Part shown: piece after piece, positions 43,341 to 53,300 of the stretch | Position numbering within the stretch: position 1 is the first letter of the stretch | Layout: each line of letters starts with the position of its first letter | Source: Rhodoblastus sp963704565 | Lineage (GTDB): Bacteria > Pseudomonadota > Alphaproteobacteria > Rhizobiales > Beijerinckiaceae | Assembly: GCA_963704565.1 (NCBI GenBank) | Contig: OY969917.1 | Span: forward strand, 2,418,001 to 2,482,000 | Length of the DNA stretch: 64,000 bases | Reading direction: 5' to 3' | The notes under the pieces: model-generated | What the model saw: only the letters and a program-made list of their open reading frames with translations | Told to the model about the DNA's origin: nothing | The model's database searches: none | Made by a program: the position numbers and the translations under genes

Positions 43341-43543
43341 GATACTCTCCGGAGAATTTTTTTTTGCGGATCTCCCGGCGCGGGTGAGGCCGGAAACCAA
43401 CGGGAAGCTAGAGCCAAGTCACGACGGTTACAATACGTTCCCGACGCTCAAATCTGGCGCTTCGCGGTTGAATTCGCCGCGTTTCTTGTGCAACCATTTG
43501 GCGCGAAAACTCCTTCGCCGAAAAAAGAATTCCGGAACAAGCC

Positions 43544-43831
43544 ATGCATTTTGTCGCTCTCTGTCTCGACAAGCCGAATTCCCTTGCGACCAGGCTTGAA
43601 AATCGCCCCGATCACCTCGCCTTTCTCGGCGAAAGGCCGGATGTGGTGAAGCTTGCCGGCCCCTTTGTCAATTCGGCCGGCCAGCCTTGCGGCTCGATGC
43701 TGGTGCTCGATCGCCCTGACGAGGAGTCCGCGCGCGCCTTTCTGGCGGGCGACCCCTACGCCAAGGCGGGCCTGTTCGCCTCGGTCGAATTGCGCCCCTT
43801 CAAGCCGGTTCTCGGGACTTATCTGGCATGA
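43544..43831 (+). CDS. YCII-related domain protein
   Basis: This 95-residue alpha/beta protein starts MHFVALCLDKPNS and has the YCII fold features: an R-x-x-H-L-x-F-L segment with His (RPDHLAFLGERPDVV), GPF, and the DPYAKAGLF loop with the conserved Asp, followed by VELRPFKPVLG. Members are small putative enzymes or ligand-binding proteins. Its stop overlaps the start of the EVE gene by four bases (ATGA), so the two are probably co-translated, a pairing that I recall from relatives. Confidence 0.9.
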   Translation: MHFVALCLDKPNSLATRLENRPDHLAFLGERPDVVKLAGPFVNSAGQPCGSMLVLDRPDEESARAFLAGDPYAKAGLFASVELRPFKPVLGTYLA

Positions 43832-44253
43832 GCGGCAAAAAATCCTATTGGCTGGTCAAGAGCGAGCCCGACAGCTGGTCCTGGGACCAGATGGTCGCCT
43901 GCGGATCGCAAGGCGCGGGCTGGACCGGCGTGCGCAATCATCTCGCCAAACAGCAGATGATGGCGATGAAGCCGGGCGATCTCGCCTTTTTCTATCATTC
44001 CAATGTCGGCAAGGAGATCGTCGGCATTGTCGAGGTGATAAAAGCCTTCCATCCCGACCCGACCGACGAGAGCGGCAAATTCGGCATGGTGGACGTTCGC
44101 GCGGTCGAGCCGCTCAAGCGCCCGGTGACGCTGAATGAGATCAAGGCCGACCCGCGTTTCGCCGACATGGCCTTGCTCAAGTTGAGCCGGCTGTCGGTTC
44201 AGCCGGTCTCTCCCGAACATTGGCGGGCAATTCGCCAGCTCGGCGGCCTATAG
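43828..44253 (+). CDS. EVE domain protein
   Basis: The 141-residue protein is a PUA-like EVE domain: YWLVKSEPDSWSWDQM at the start, WTGVRNHLAKQQMMAMKPGDLAFFYHSN and VEVIKAFHPDPTD. EVE domains bind modified bases in DNA or RNA in several systems; what this stand-alone version binds is not known. It overlaps YCII by ATGA and converges with the marR gene at a shared CTATAG. Confidence 0.9.
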   Translation: MSGKKSYWLVKSEPDSWSWDQMVACGSQGAGWTGVRNHLAKQQMMAMKPGDLAFFYHSNVGKEIVGIVEVIKAFHPDPTDESGKFGMVDVRAVEPLKRPVTLNEIKADPRFADMALLKLSRLSVQPVSPEHWRAIRQLGGL

Positions 44254-44772
44254 CTCGTCGGCTTCGAGCACGGCGCCGGGCGAAGGCAGGCCGGCCGCGA
44301 TGGCCGCGAGCCAGCGCCGCAAGGCTTTTTCCCGCTTCGGGCGAAGGCCGTCGACCAGTCTCGCGCTGGCGGCTTGCGTCCTTTCCCGCCCCTGACGCAG
44401 GATTTTCTCGCCCGCCGGCGTTAGGGAAAGCGGTCGCGCCCGCGACGCCGCGCCCTCCTCCTCGCGCGCGAAACCGGCGCGGCGCAGATTGGCGACGATC
44501 AGCGAAACCGTCTGCGGCGTCAGCTTGGCCTTCCGCGCGAGATCGGCGGCGAGCAAGCCGGGATGGGCGCCGATCAGCGCCAAAGCCGCCAATTGCGGCG
44601 GCGTCACCCCGAGATCGGCGAGCAGCCGCTCCTCGGCGAGCCTCTGGGCGCCCGCCGCCTGGCGCAACAAGGCGGATATGTCGCCGTTCTCGCCCGGAAG
44701 ATCGAGCGGCTTCGGGCGGCGTTTCGACGGTTCGTTCGGCGGCGCCTCGTCTGGCGCGCGAGTCTTGGCCAT
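44248..44772 (-). CDS. MarR-type transcriptional regulator
   Basis: The 174-residue protein has a disordered, charged N-terminus (about 1-30) followed by a winged-helix MarR domain: LGVTPPQLAALALIGAHPG, LARKAKLTPQTVSLIVANLRRAGF with the recognition helix, and the wing with ARPLSLTPAGEKIL. The ATG at 44772 is chosen; a longer N-terminus exists but is not family-like. The gene is divergent from the zapE-TetR gene and convergent with the EVE gene. No operator or ligand can be inferred. Confidence 0.88.
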   Translation of the reverse strand: MAKTRAPDEAPPNEPSKRRPKPLDLPGENGDISALLRQAAGAQRLAEERLLADLGVTPPQLAALALIGAHPGLLAADLARKAKLTPQTVSLIVANLRRAGFAREEEGAASRARPLSLTPAGEKILRQGRERTQAASARLVDGLRPKREKALRRWLAAIAAGLPSPGAVLEADEL

Positions 44773-44929
44773 GACGTTTCCCCTGATTTTTGGAGGTTTT
44801 GATCGCAGCCCCCTGATCGTAGGCTGATCCGGGGCCGGCGACAAGCTTCGGGCGCCGTCTTGAGCGAAAGGCTAGCTTGTCAGGCGCGGCGGCGCGCTTG
44901 TACCTCCCTGGGCACAACCGGAACAGGCA

Positions 44930-46750
44930 ATGGACCCTTCGCGCCGCTCGCTCATCGCCGAATATCATCAGCTTGTCGCGCAAGGGCGGATCGAACGTGA
45001 CGCAGCGCAAGCGGCGGTGATCCGGAAACTGGACGCCCTGCGCCTTTCCCTCAACGAGCGCCGGCTGGCGAAGAAATCCAGCTCGCTTGGCTGGCTGTTC
45101 GGCGCGCGCCAATCGAGCGAACAGGCCCCGCGCGGCCTCTATGTCTGGGGTTCGGTCGGGCGCGGCAAAACCATGCTGATGGACCTGTTCTACGAGTCCG
45201 TCGAGATCGAGAAAAAGCACAGAATCCATTTCCACGCTTTCATGGCCGAGGTTCACCGGCGCATTTTCGCCTGGCGGCAGAAGAGAAAAGCCGGCCTGGT
45301 CAAGGGAGACGACCCGATCGCGCCGGTGGCGGAAGAGTTCTGCCGCGAGACGAGGCTCCTGTGCTTCGACGAATTCGGCGTCACCGATATCGCCGACGCG
45401 ATGATCCTGGGGCGGCTGTTCCAGGCTCTATGGAAATGCGGCCTCACCGTCGTCGCGACCTCCAACGCCGAGCCCGCCACGCTTTACAAGGATGGCCTGA
45501 ACCGCGCCTTGTTCCTGCCCTTCATCGACCTGATCGAAGAGCATATGGAAGTGGTCAGGCTCGATGCGCGCACCGATTTCCGGCTCGAAAAGCTGAGCGG
45601 CGCCCCGGTCTATCTGACCCCCGCCGACACGGCGGCGCGCGCCGCTTTGGACAAGGCTTTCCTGGCGCTGACCGGCGTGGCGGAAGGTGAGCCGCTTCGC
45701 CTCTCGGTGCTGGGGCACGATGTGGCGGCGCCGCAGGCGGCCGGCCATGTGGCGCGTTTCGATTATGCGGATCTGTGCAAGAACCCGCTCGGCGCCGCCG
45801 ATTTCGTGGCCATAGCCGACTATTTCCATGTGCTCCTGATCGACAATATCCGGGCCATCCATCCCGACGAACGCAATGAGGCGAAGAGATTCATCAATCT
45901 GATCGACGCCCTTTACGACCAGCGCGTCAAGTTGATCGCCTCGGCCGAGGTCGAGCCGGAAAGGATCTATCCCGCCGAACGGGGCTATGAAGCTTTCGAA
46001 TTTGCGCGCACAATCTCGCGCCTGAAGGAAATGGCTTCCACGGATTACATGGCCTTGCCGCATGGCCGGGGCGGCCGGATCAGCGGCGAGATCGTCGGCA
46101 TTGTCGAGAACATGAGCCTTCGCCAAAGTCTTCGCCCGAACGCGAGCGAACCGACGGCAGACCAGAGGATTCTGGAGCTGGCCTGCGCGCATCTGCGCGC
46201 ATTCGGGCCAAGGCGGGCGACCATCGTCGGCATAGCCGAAGCCGCCGGCATGTCCCACGCCAATGTCTATCGCTATTTCCCCTCCAAGGAGGCCTTGTTC
46301 GAAGCGGTCACCTTGCTCTGGCTCAAGCCGCTGGAGCAGCAGCTTCACGTCATCGTCCAGGGCCCCGATCCGGCCGGCGACAAGCTGGAGCGGGCGCTGA
46401 CCGCCTTGCAGAACGCCTATCGGCGCAAGCGCGACGACGACCCCGTGCTGTTCGGGCTGCTGTGCGCGGCTTTCGAGAGGAACGAAGGCGTCGCGCGGCG
46501 GCACCGCAACCGGGTGCAGAGCGAAATTCAGACCATTGTCGAGGAAGGGATCGGCTCGGGCGCCTTCCGCATTCAGGACCGCCGGCGGGCGATGGCGCTG
46601 GTGTTCGATCTCGCGCATCGCTTCGTCCACCCGGTTTCGATCGCGCTCGACAAGGGTTTTTCCAGCGCCGACATGGACTTGCGCGCCAGTCGGGCGATAA
46701 CGGTGATCCAACGCGGCCTGGTCTATGGCGATTCCGATTTTGACATGTGA
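44930..46750 (+). CDS. zapE: ZapE (AFG1-like) ATPase fused to a TetR-type regulator
   Basis: The single 606-residue frame combines two unrelated proteins. Residues about 1-390 are ZapE/AFG1: Walker A GSVGRGKT (74-81), Walker B LLCFDEFG (Asp147-Glu148), TSNAEPATLYKDGLNR, AIHPDERNEAKRFINLIDALYD and the ending STDYMALPHG, the normal C-terminal region. In known bacteria ZapE binds FtsZ or has AAA+ roles. Residues about 408-606 are TetR-like: a helix-turn-helix in VGIAEAAGMSHANVYRYFPSKEALFEAV (about 433-458) and a helical C-terminal domain. No stop codon lies between the parts. An internal ATG (46112) may permit separate production of the regulator. It is upstream of mdh. Confidence 0.85.
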   Translation: MDPSRRSLIAEYHQLVAQGRIERDAAQAAVIRKLDALRLSLNERRLAKKSSSLGWLFGARQSSEQAPRGLYVWGSVGRGKTMLMDLFYESVEIEKKHRIHFHAFMAEVHRRIFAWRQKRKAGLVKGDDPIAPVAEEFCRETRLLCFDEFGVTDIADAMILGRLFQALWKCGLTVVATSNAEPATLYKDGLNRALFLPFIDLIEEHMEVVRLDARTDFRLEKLSGAPVYLTPADTAARAALDKAFLALTGVAEGEPLRLSVLGHDVAAPQAAGHVARFDYADLCKNPLGAADFVAIADYFHVLLIDNIRAIHPDERNEAKRFINLIDALYDQRVKLIASAEVEPERIYPAERGYEAFEFARTISRLKEMASTDYMALPHGRGGRISGEIVGIVENMSLRQSLRPNASEPTADQRILELACAHLRAFGPRRATIVGIAEAAGMSHANVYRYFPSKEALFEAVTLLWLKPLEQQLHVIVQGPDPAGDKLERALTALQNAYRRKRDDDPVLFGLLCAAFERNEGVARRHRNRVQSEIQTIVEEGIGSGAFRIQDRRRAMALVFDLAHRFVHPVSIALDKGFSSADMDLRASRAITVIQRGLVYGDSDFDM

Positions 46751-46771
46751 CATTTTTTGTCATTTGTCACA
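46746..46771. promoter_or_regulatory. Possible operator: inverted repeat at the zapE-TetR stop codon
   Basis: TGTGACA (46746-46752) and TGTCACA (46765-46771) form an inverted repeat of 7-bp arms with a T-rich 12-base centre, overlapping the stop codon. TetR proteins usually bind dyads, and the site lies about 260 bases upstream of mdh. It may equally be a weak terminator; no binding is shown. Confidence 0.3.
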
Positions 46772-47033
46772 GTCCGGGAATCCAGCCTTCCCCTGCGCGA
46801 AGCGTTATCGCCCTTATTTTTAACATATTGAAATTACAGCGCCTTCTAAAACGCGCGCGCCGCCAGCCTTTCCGCCCGATCACAATAACGTCAGGGAGTT
46901 AGCCTTTCTCACGACTTGAAAGGCCTGGACGATCGGGGCACAACGCAAATGCAACTCCGGCCCGCCGGAAATCCCGTCGCCGCGCCAGAAGCCGCGATGG
47001 GCCGACCTTTGGTTGAAACGAGGACGACAATCC

Positions 47034-47996
47034 ATGGCGCGTAACAAGATTGCTCTGATCGGAGCCGGACAGATCGGCGGAACGCTGGCTCATTTGGCCG
47101 GACTCAAGGAACTTGGCGACATCGTCCTTTTCGACATCGCCGAAGGCACGCCCCAGGGCAAGAGCCTCGACATCGCCCAATCCTCGCCGGTCGAAGGCTT
47201 CGACGCGAAAATCGCGGGCGCCAACGATTATGCGGCGATCGCCGGCGCCGACGTCGTCATCGTCACCGCCGGCGTGCCGCGCAAGCCGGGCATGAGCCGC
47301 GACGACCTGCTCGGCATCAATCTCAAGGTCATGGAATCGGTCGGCGCCGGCATCAAGCAGAACGCCCCCGACGCCTTCGTCGTCTGCATCACCAACCCGC
47401 TCGACGCCATGGTCTGGGCGCTGCAGAAGTCTTCCGGCCTGCCCGCCCATATGGTCGTCGGCATGGCGGGCGTGCTCGATTCCGCCCGCTTCCGCTATTT
47501 CCTCGCCGAGGCCACCGGCGTCTCGGTCCAGGACATTCACGCCATGACGCTCGGCGGCCATGGCGACGACATGGTTCCGCTGGTGCGCTACGCCACCGTC
47601 GGCGGCGTGCCGCTGCCCGAACTGGTCAAATCCGGCTGGCTCACCCAGGAAAAACTCGACGCCTTGGTCGAGCGCACCCGCAAGGGCGGCGGCGAAATCG
47701 TCGGTCTGCTCAAGACCGGCTCGGCCTTCTACGCCCCGGCGGCGTCCGGCATCGCCATGGCCGAATCTTATCTCAAGGATCAGAAGCGCGTCATGCCGAT
47801 CGCCGCTTATCTCAACGGCCCCTATGGCGTGAAGGACACTTATGTCGGCGTGCCGGCGCTGATCGGCGCCAAGGGCGTCGAGAAGATCATCGAGGTCGAT
47901 TTCGACGCCCACGAGCGGGCGATGTTCGACAAATCGGTGGTTTCGGTCCAGAACCTGATCGAGGCCTGCAAGAAGATCAATCCGGCGCTCGCCTGA
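47034..47996 (+). CDS. mdh: Malate dehydrogenase (LDH-like type)
   Basis: The enzyme oxidises malate to oxaloacetate with NAD in the TCA cycle. The 320-residue protein starts MARNKIALIGAGQIGGTLAHLAGLK and has the Asp for NAD preference (VLFDIAEG), the substrate loop Arg residues (PRKPGMSRDDLLGIN), CITNPLDAMVW and the catalytic His in ALGGHGDD-type MTLGGHGDDMVP. The ATG at 47034 is preceded by CGAGGA. It leads the mdh-sucCDAB-lpd cluster. Confidence 0.96.
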   Translation: MARNKIALIGAGQIGGTLAHLAGLKELGDIVLFDIAEGTPQGKSLDIAQSSPVEGFDAKIAGANDYAAIAGADVVIVTAGVPRKPGMSRDDLLGINLKVMESVGAGIKQNAPDAFVVCITNPLDAMVWALQKSSGLPAHMVVGMAGVLDSARFRYFLAEATGVSVQDIHAMTLGGHGDDMVPLVRYATVGGVPLPELVKSGWLTQEKLDALVERTRKGGGEIVGLLKTGSAFYAPAASGIAMAESYLKDQKRVMPIAAYLNGPYGVKDTYVGVPALIGAKGVEKIIEVDFDAHERAMFDKSVVSVQNLIEACKKINPALA

Positions 47997-48074
47997 TCCA
48001 TCGCAGCCAGCCGGCCGCGCGCCCGCGCCTGACGCGAGCGCGCGGTCAAAAACCTTTTCTCACGAGGGTCGCCC

Positions 48075-49274
48075 ATGAATATTCATGAGTATCAGGCCAA
48101 AGCCGTTCTCAAGGAATTTGGAGTTCCGGTGTCGCGCGGCGTGGCCGTGTTCAAGGCCGAAGAGGCCGAGGCCGCCGCAACAGAGCTTGGCGGCCCGCTT
48201 TGGGTGGTCAAATCCCAGATTCACGCCGGCGGCCGCGGCAAGGGCAAATTCAAGGAAGCGGCGGCGGGCGACAAGGGCGGCGTGCGTCTCTCCAAATCCG
48301 TCGACGAGGTCAAGCTCAACGCCCGGCAGATGCTCGGCCACACGCTGGTGACCGTGCAGACCGGCCCCGCCGGCAAGCAGGTCAACCGCCTCTATGTCGA
48401 GGAAGGCTCGGACATTTCGTCCGAGTTCTATCTCTCGGCCCTGGTCGATCGCGCCACCTCGCGCGTCGCCTTCGTGGTTTCGACCGAAGGCGGCATGAAT
48501 ATCGAGGATGTCGCCCACGAGACGCCGGAAAAGATCAAGACCTTTTCGGTCGATCCCGCGACCGGGATCATGCCCCACCACGGCCGCACCGTCGCCAAGG
48601 CGCTCGGCCTTTCCGGCGATCTCGCCAAACAGGCGGAAAAGCTGGTCGCCAATCTCTACAAAGCCTTCGTCGCCAAGGACATGGCGATGCTGGAGATCAA
48701 CCCTTTGATCGTCACCCGGCAGGGCGAGTTGAAGTGCCTGGACGCCAAGGTGTCCTTCGACTCCAACGCCTTGTTCCGCCATCCCGACATCGTCGCCTTG
48801 CGCGACGAGACCGAGGAGGACGCCAAGGAGATCGAGGCGTCCAAGCATGACCTGTCCTATATCACGCTCGATGGAACGATCGGCTGCATGGTGAACGGCG
48901 CCGGCCTCGCCATGGCGACCATGGACATCATCAAGCTCTATGGCATGGAGCCCGCCAACTTCCTCGACGTCGGCGGCGGCGCCAGCAAGGAAAAGGTGAC
49001 GGCGGCGTTCAAGATCATCACCGCCGACCCGAAGGTGAAAGGCATTCTGGTCAATATTTTCGGCGGCATCATGCGCTGCGACGTGATCGCGGAAGGCGTG
49101 ATCGCGGCGGTGAAGGACGTCGGCCTCAAGGTTCCGCTGGTGGTGCGCCTGGAAGGCACCAATGTCGATCTCGGCAAGACCATCATCGGCGAATCGGGCC
49201 TCAATGTCATTTCGGCGGACGATCTCGACGACGCCGCCCAGAAAATCGTCAAGGCCGTGAAGGAGACCGTGTAA
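48075..49274 (+). CDS. sucC: Succinyl-CoA synthetase beta subunit
   Basis: The beta subunit of the ADP-forming enzyme binds nucleotide and succinate. The 399-residue protein starts MNIHEYQAKAVLKEFGVPV, an ATP-grasp fold with VKSQIHAGGRGKGKFKEA, EINPLIVTR and the CoA/phosphate segment GGGASKEKVTAAFKII. FGGIMRCDVIAEGVI follows in the last domain. Its TAA shares the A with the sucD ATG, implying tight coupling. Confidence 0.97.
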   Translation: MNIHEYQAKAVLKEFGVPVSRGVAVFKAEEAEAAATELGGPLWVVKSQIHAGGRGKGKFKEAAAGDKGGVRLSKSVDEVKLNARQMLGHTLVTVQTGPAGKQVNRLYVEEGSDISSEFYLSALVDRATSRVAFVVSTEGGMNIEDVAHETPEKIKTFSVDPATGIMPHHGRTVAKALGLSGDLAKQAEKLVANLYKAFVAKDMAMLEINPLIVTRQGELKCLDAKVSFDSNALFRHPDIVALRDETEEDAKEIEASKHDLSYITLDGTIGCMVNGAGLAMATMDIIKLYGMEPANFLDVGGGASKEKVTAAFKIITADPKVKGILVNIFGGIMRCDVIAEGVIAAVKDVGLKVPLVVRLEGTNVDLGKTIIGESGLNVISADDLDDAAQKIVKAVKETV

Positions 49275-50164
49275 TGTCCATCCTGATCGACAACAACACC
49301 AGGATCATCGTTCAGGGCTTTACCGGCAAGAACGGCACCTTCCACTCCGAACAGGCCCTGGTCTATTGCGGCACCAAGGTGGTCGGCGGCGTTTCGCCCG
49401 GCAAGGGCGGCTCGACCCATATCGGCCTGCCGGTTTTCGACACGGTTTCCGAGGCCCGCGAGGCCACGCAGGCCGACGCTTCGGTTATCTATGTGCCGCC
49501 GGCGGGCGCGGCCGACGCCATCTGCGAGGCGGTCGCGGCGGAAATCCCGCTGATCGTCTGCATCACCGAAGGCATTCCGGTTCAGGACATGATCAAGGTG
49601 AAGCGCGCGCTTTCGGGTTCGAAATCGCGCCTGATCGGGCCGAACTGCCCCGGCGTCATGACCTCGGGCGAATGCAAGATCGGCATCATGCCGGGCAATA
49701 TTTTCAAGCCGGGCAATGTCGGAATCGTGTCGCGTTCAGGAACCTTGACCTATGAAGCGGTGTTTCAGACCACGCGGGCGGGCCTTGGCCAGACCACGGC
49801 GGTCGGCATTGGCGGCGACCCGGTCAAGGGCACGGAATTCATCGACATGCTGGAACTGTTCCTGGCCGACGACAAGACCCAGTCGATCATCATGATCGGC
49901 GAGATCGGCGGCTCGGCGGAAGAGGACGCCGCCCAGTTCATCGCCGACGAGGCGAAGCGCGGCCGCAGGAAGCCGACAGTCGGCTTCATCGCCGGCCGCA
50001 CCGCGCCGCCCGGCCGCCGCATGGGCCATGCCGGGGCCATCATTTCCGGCGGCAAGGGCGGGGCCGAGGACAAGATCACGGCGATGGAGGCGGCCGGCGT
50101 TCGCGTCTCCCCTTCGCCGGCGCGGCTCGGCTCGACGCTGGTCGAGGTGCTGAAAGGCCATTGA
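49274..50164 (+). CDS. sucD: Succinyl-CoA synthetase alpha subunit
   Basis: The alpha subunit carries the CoA site and the phosphohistidine. The 296-residue protein starts MSILIDNNTRIIVQGFTGKNGTFHSEQAL. It contains GPNCPGVMTSGECKIGIMPG, the phospho-His loop GRRMGHAGAIISGGKG and ITEGIPVQDM. It follows sucC with a one-base overlap. Confidence 0.97.
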   Translation: MSILIDNNTRIIVQGFTGKNGTFHSEQALVYCGTKVVGGVSPGKGGSTHIGLPVFDTVSEAREATQADASVIYVPPAGAADAICEAVAAEIPLIVCITEGIPVQDMIKVKRALSGSKSRLIGPNCPGVMTSGECKIGIMPGNIFKPGNVGIVSRSGTLTYEAVFQTTRAGLGQTTAVGIGGDPVKGTEFIDMLELFLADDKTQSIIMIGEIGGSAEEDAAQFIADEAKRGRRKPTVGFIAGRTAPPGRRMGHAGAIISGGKGGAEDKITAMEAAGVRVSPSPARLGSTLVEVLKGH

Positions 50165-50306
50165 TCCGTGAGGCGCGGGCGAAAGCGCCCGCGCCGCGCG
50201 ATTCAATGCGCGGAATGGACGCCTGTCGGGCGTCAACACCGGGTGGGCGAAGGTCAGGTCCGCGAGCGCCGAAGGATTCGGCCGCGCGCGGCGAAAGGAT
50301 ATCGAG

Positions 50307-53300
50307 ATGGCGCGTCAAGACGGGAATGGAGCCAATGGCGGCGGCGGAACGGGACGTTCGCCGCAAAACGCCGCTTTCGCGGATTCGTCCTTCCTGTTTG
50401 GCGGCAACGCCGCCTATATCGAACAGCTTTACGCGGCCTATAAGACCAACCCCGCCGGGGTCGATCCCGAATGGCGCGAATTCTTCGGCGGCTTGAACGA
50501 CGACGACCAGTCGGTCGCCGCCAACGCCCGTGGCGCCTCGTGGAAGAAGCCCAACTGGCCGGTTTCCCCCCAGGGCGATCTGGTCGCCGCGCTCGACGGC
50601 CAATGGCCGGTCAGCGAAAAAGCCATCGCCGAAAAGATCAAGGCCAAGGCCGCGCAGGAGGGCAAGGGCGAGATCACCCCCGCCGACGTCCGCCGCGCCA
50701 CCCACGATTCGGTGCGCGCGATCATGATGATCCGCGCCTATCGCATGCGCGGCCATCTCCACGCCAATCTCGACCCGCTCGGACTCGATTCGCAGAAGGA
50801 TCACGAGGAGCTGCATCCGTCGAGCTATGGCTTCACCGAGGCCGATTACGATCGCAAGATCTTCATCGACCACGTTCTCGGCATGGAATACGCCACCATG
50901 CGGGAAATGCTGGCGATCCTGCGCCGCACCTATTGCGCGACCATCGGCTGGGAATTCATGCATATTTCCGATCCGGCGGAAAAAGCCTGGATTCAGGAGC
51001 GCATTGAAGGGCCGCACAAGGAAGTCTCCTTCACCAGGGAAGGCAAGCGCGCCATCCTGCAGAAACTGGTCGAGGCCGAAGGTTTCGAGAAATTCCTCGA
51101 CATACGCTACACCGGCACCAAGCGCTTCGGCCTCGACGGCGGCGAATCCATGATCCCGGCGCTGGAGCAGATCATCAAGCGCGGCGGCGCGCTCGGCGCC
51201 AAGGAGATCGTGCTGGGCATGGCCCATCGCGGCCGTCTGAACGTCCTGTGCCAGGTCATGGGCAAGCCGCATCGCGCCTTGTTCAACGAATTCAAGGGCG
51301 GCTCCTTCCTGCCGGAGGAGGTTGAAGGCTCCGGCGACGTGAAATACCACCTCGGCGCCTCGTCCGACCGCGAATTCGACAACAACAAAGTCCATCTGTC
51401 GCTGACCGCCAATCCATCGCATTTGGAAATCGCCGACCCCGTGGTGCTCGGCAAGGTGCGCGCCAAGCTCGATCAGCATCTCGACCGCGCCCCCGAGGAC
51501 CGCCGCCCGGTCATGCCGCTGCTGATCCACGGCGACGCCGCTTTCGCCGGCCAGGGCGTGGTGGCGGAATGTTTCGGCCTGTCCGGTCTCAAGGGCCACA
51601 AGACCGGCGGCTCGATCCATTTCATCATCAACAACCAGATCGGCTTCACCACTTATCCGCGCTATTCGCGCTCCTCGCCCTATCCGTCCGACGTGGCGAA
51701 AACCGTCGAGGCGCCGATCCTGCACTGCAATGGCGACGACCCGGAGGCGGTGACCTTCTGCGCCAAGGTGGCGACGGAATTCCGACAGAAATTCCAGAAA
51801 CCCGTCGTCATCGACATGTGGTGCTATCGCCGCTTCGGCCACAATGAGGGCGACGAGCCCTCCTTCACCCAGCCGTTGATGTACAAGAGGATTCGGACGC
51901 ACAAGACGACGCTCGAACTCTACGCGGCGAAGCTGGTCGCCGAGGGCCTGGTCACGCCGGGCGAGGTCGAGAAGATGAAGGCCGACTGGCGCACCCGCCT
52001 CGACGCCGAATATGAGGCGAGCCAGGCGTACGCGCCGAACAAGGCCGACTGGCTCGACGGCCGCTGGTCCGGCCTGAAATCCGTGCCCTCGGCGGAACAG
52101 GACAGTCCGCGGCGCGGCAAGACCGCCATCGAGGAAAGAAAGCTGCGCGACTACGGCGAGAAGCTGTGCAAGATCCCGGAGAGTTTCCATCTCCACAAGA
52201 CCATCCAGCGCTTCCTCGACAACCGCCGCAAGGCAATCGAAACCGGCGAGGGGATCGACTGGGCGACGGCCGAGGCTTTGGCCTTCGCCTCGCTGCTCGA
52301 CGAAGGCTACCGCGTGCGGCTTTCCGGCCAGGATTGCGAGCGCGGCACTTTCTCCCAGCGCCATTCTGTCCTGATCGACCAGGAAAACGAATCGCGCTTC
52401 ATCCCGCTGAACCATATTTCCGAGGGCCAGGGCCATTACGAGGTCATCAATTCGATGCTCTCGGAAGAAGCGGTGCTCGGCTTCGAATATGGCTATTCGC
52501 TGGCCGAGCCGGACGCCATGGTGCTGTGGGAAGCCCAGTTCGGCGATTTCGCCAATGGCGCCCAGGTTCTGTTCGACCAGTTCATCTCCTCGGGCGAGCG
52601 CAAATGGCTGCGCATGTCAGGCCTCGTCTGCCTCCTGCCGCACGGCTATGAAGGCCAGGGCCCGGAACATTCTTCGGCGCGCCTGGAGCGCTATCTTCAG
52701 CTCTGCGCCGAAGACAATATGCAGGTGGCGAACTGCTCCACCCCGTCGAATTATTTCCATATCCTGCGCCGCCAGCTCAAGCGCGACATCCGCAAGCCCC
52801 TGGTGCTGATGACGCCGAAATCGCTGTTGCGCCACAAGCGCGCGGTGTCGAAACTCGACGAATTTTACGGCGACGGCCATTTCCACCGCCTGCTCTCGGA
52901 CGATGCCGAAACCCTGCCCAACGAGCCGATCAAGCTGGTCAAGGACGACAAGATCCGCCGCGTGATCCTGTGCACGGGCAAGGTCTATTACGACCTTTAC
53001 GAGGAGCGCGAGAAGCGCGGCGTGGACGACGTCTATCTGCTGCGCGTCGAGCAGCTCTATCCCATGCCTTTGAAAGCTTTGGTCGCCCGCTTCCAGCGCT
53101 GGAAAAAGGCGGATGTGGTGTGGTGCCAGGAAGAGCCGAAGAACATGGGCGCCTGGTTCTTCGTCGAGCCCTATCTCGAATGGGTGCTCAACCAGGCCGG
53201 CGGCAAGAACAAGCGGGCCCGCTATGTCGGCCGGCCCGCCTCGGCGGCGACCGCCGTCGGCGTCATGGCGCGTCACCTCGCCCAGCTCAAAGCCTTCCTC

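Noticed and set aside
50076..52436. Long minus-strand frame opposite sucA
   Set aside because: Shadow of sucA and sucD; no independent start signal or motif.
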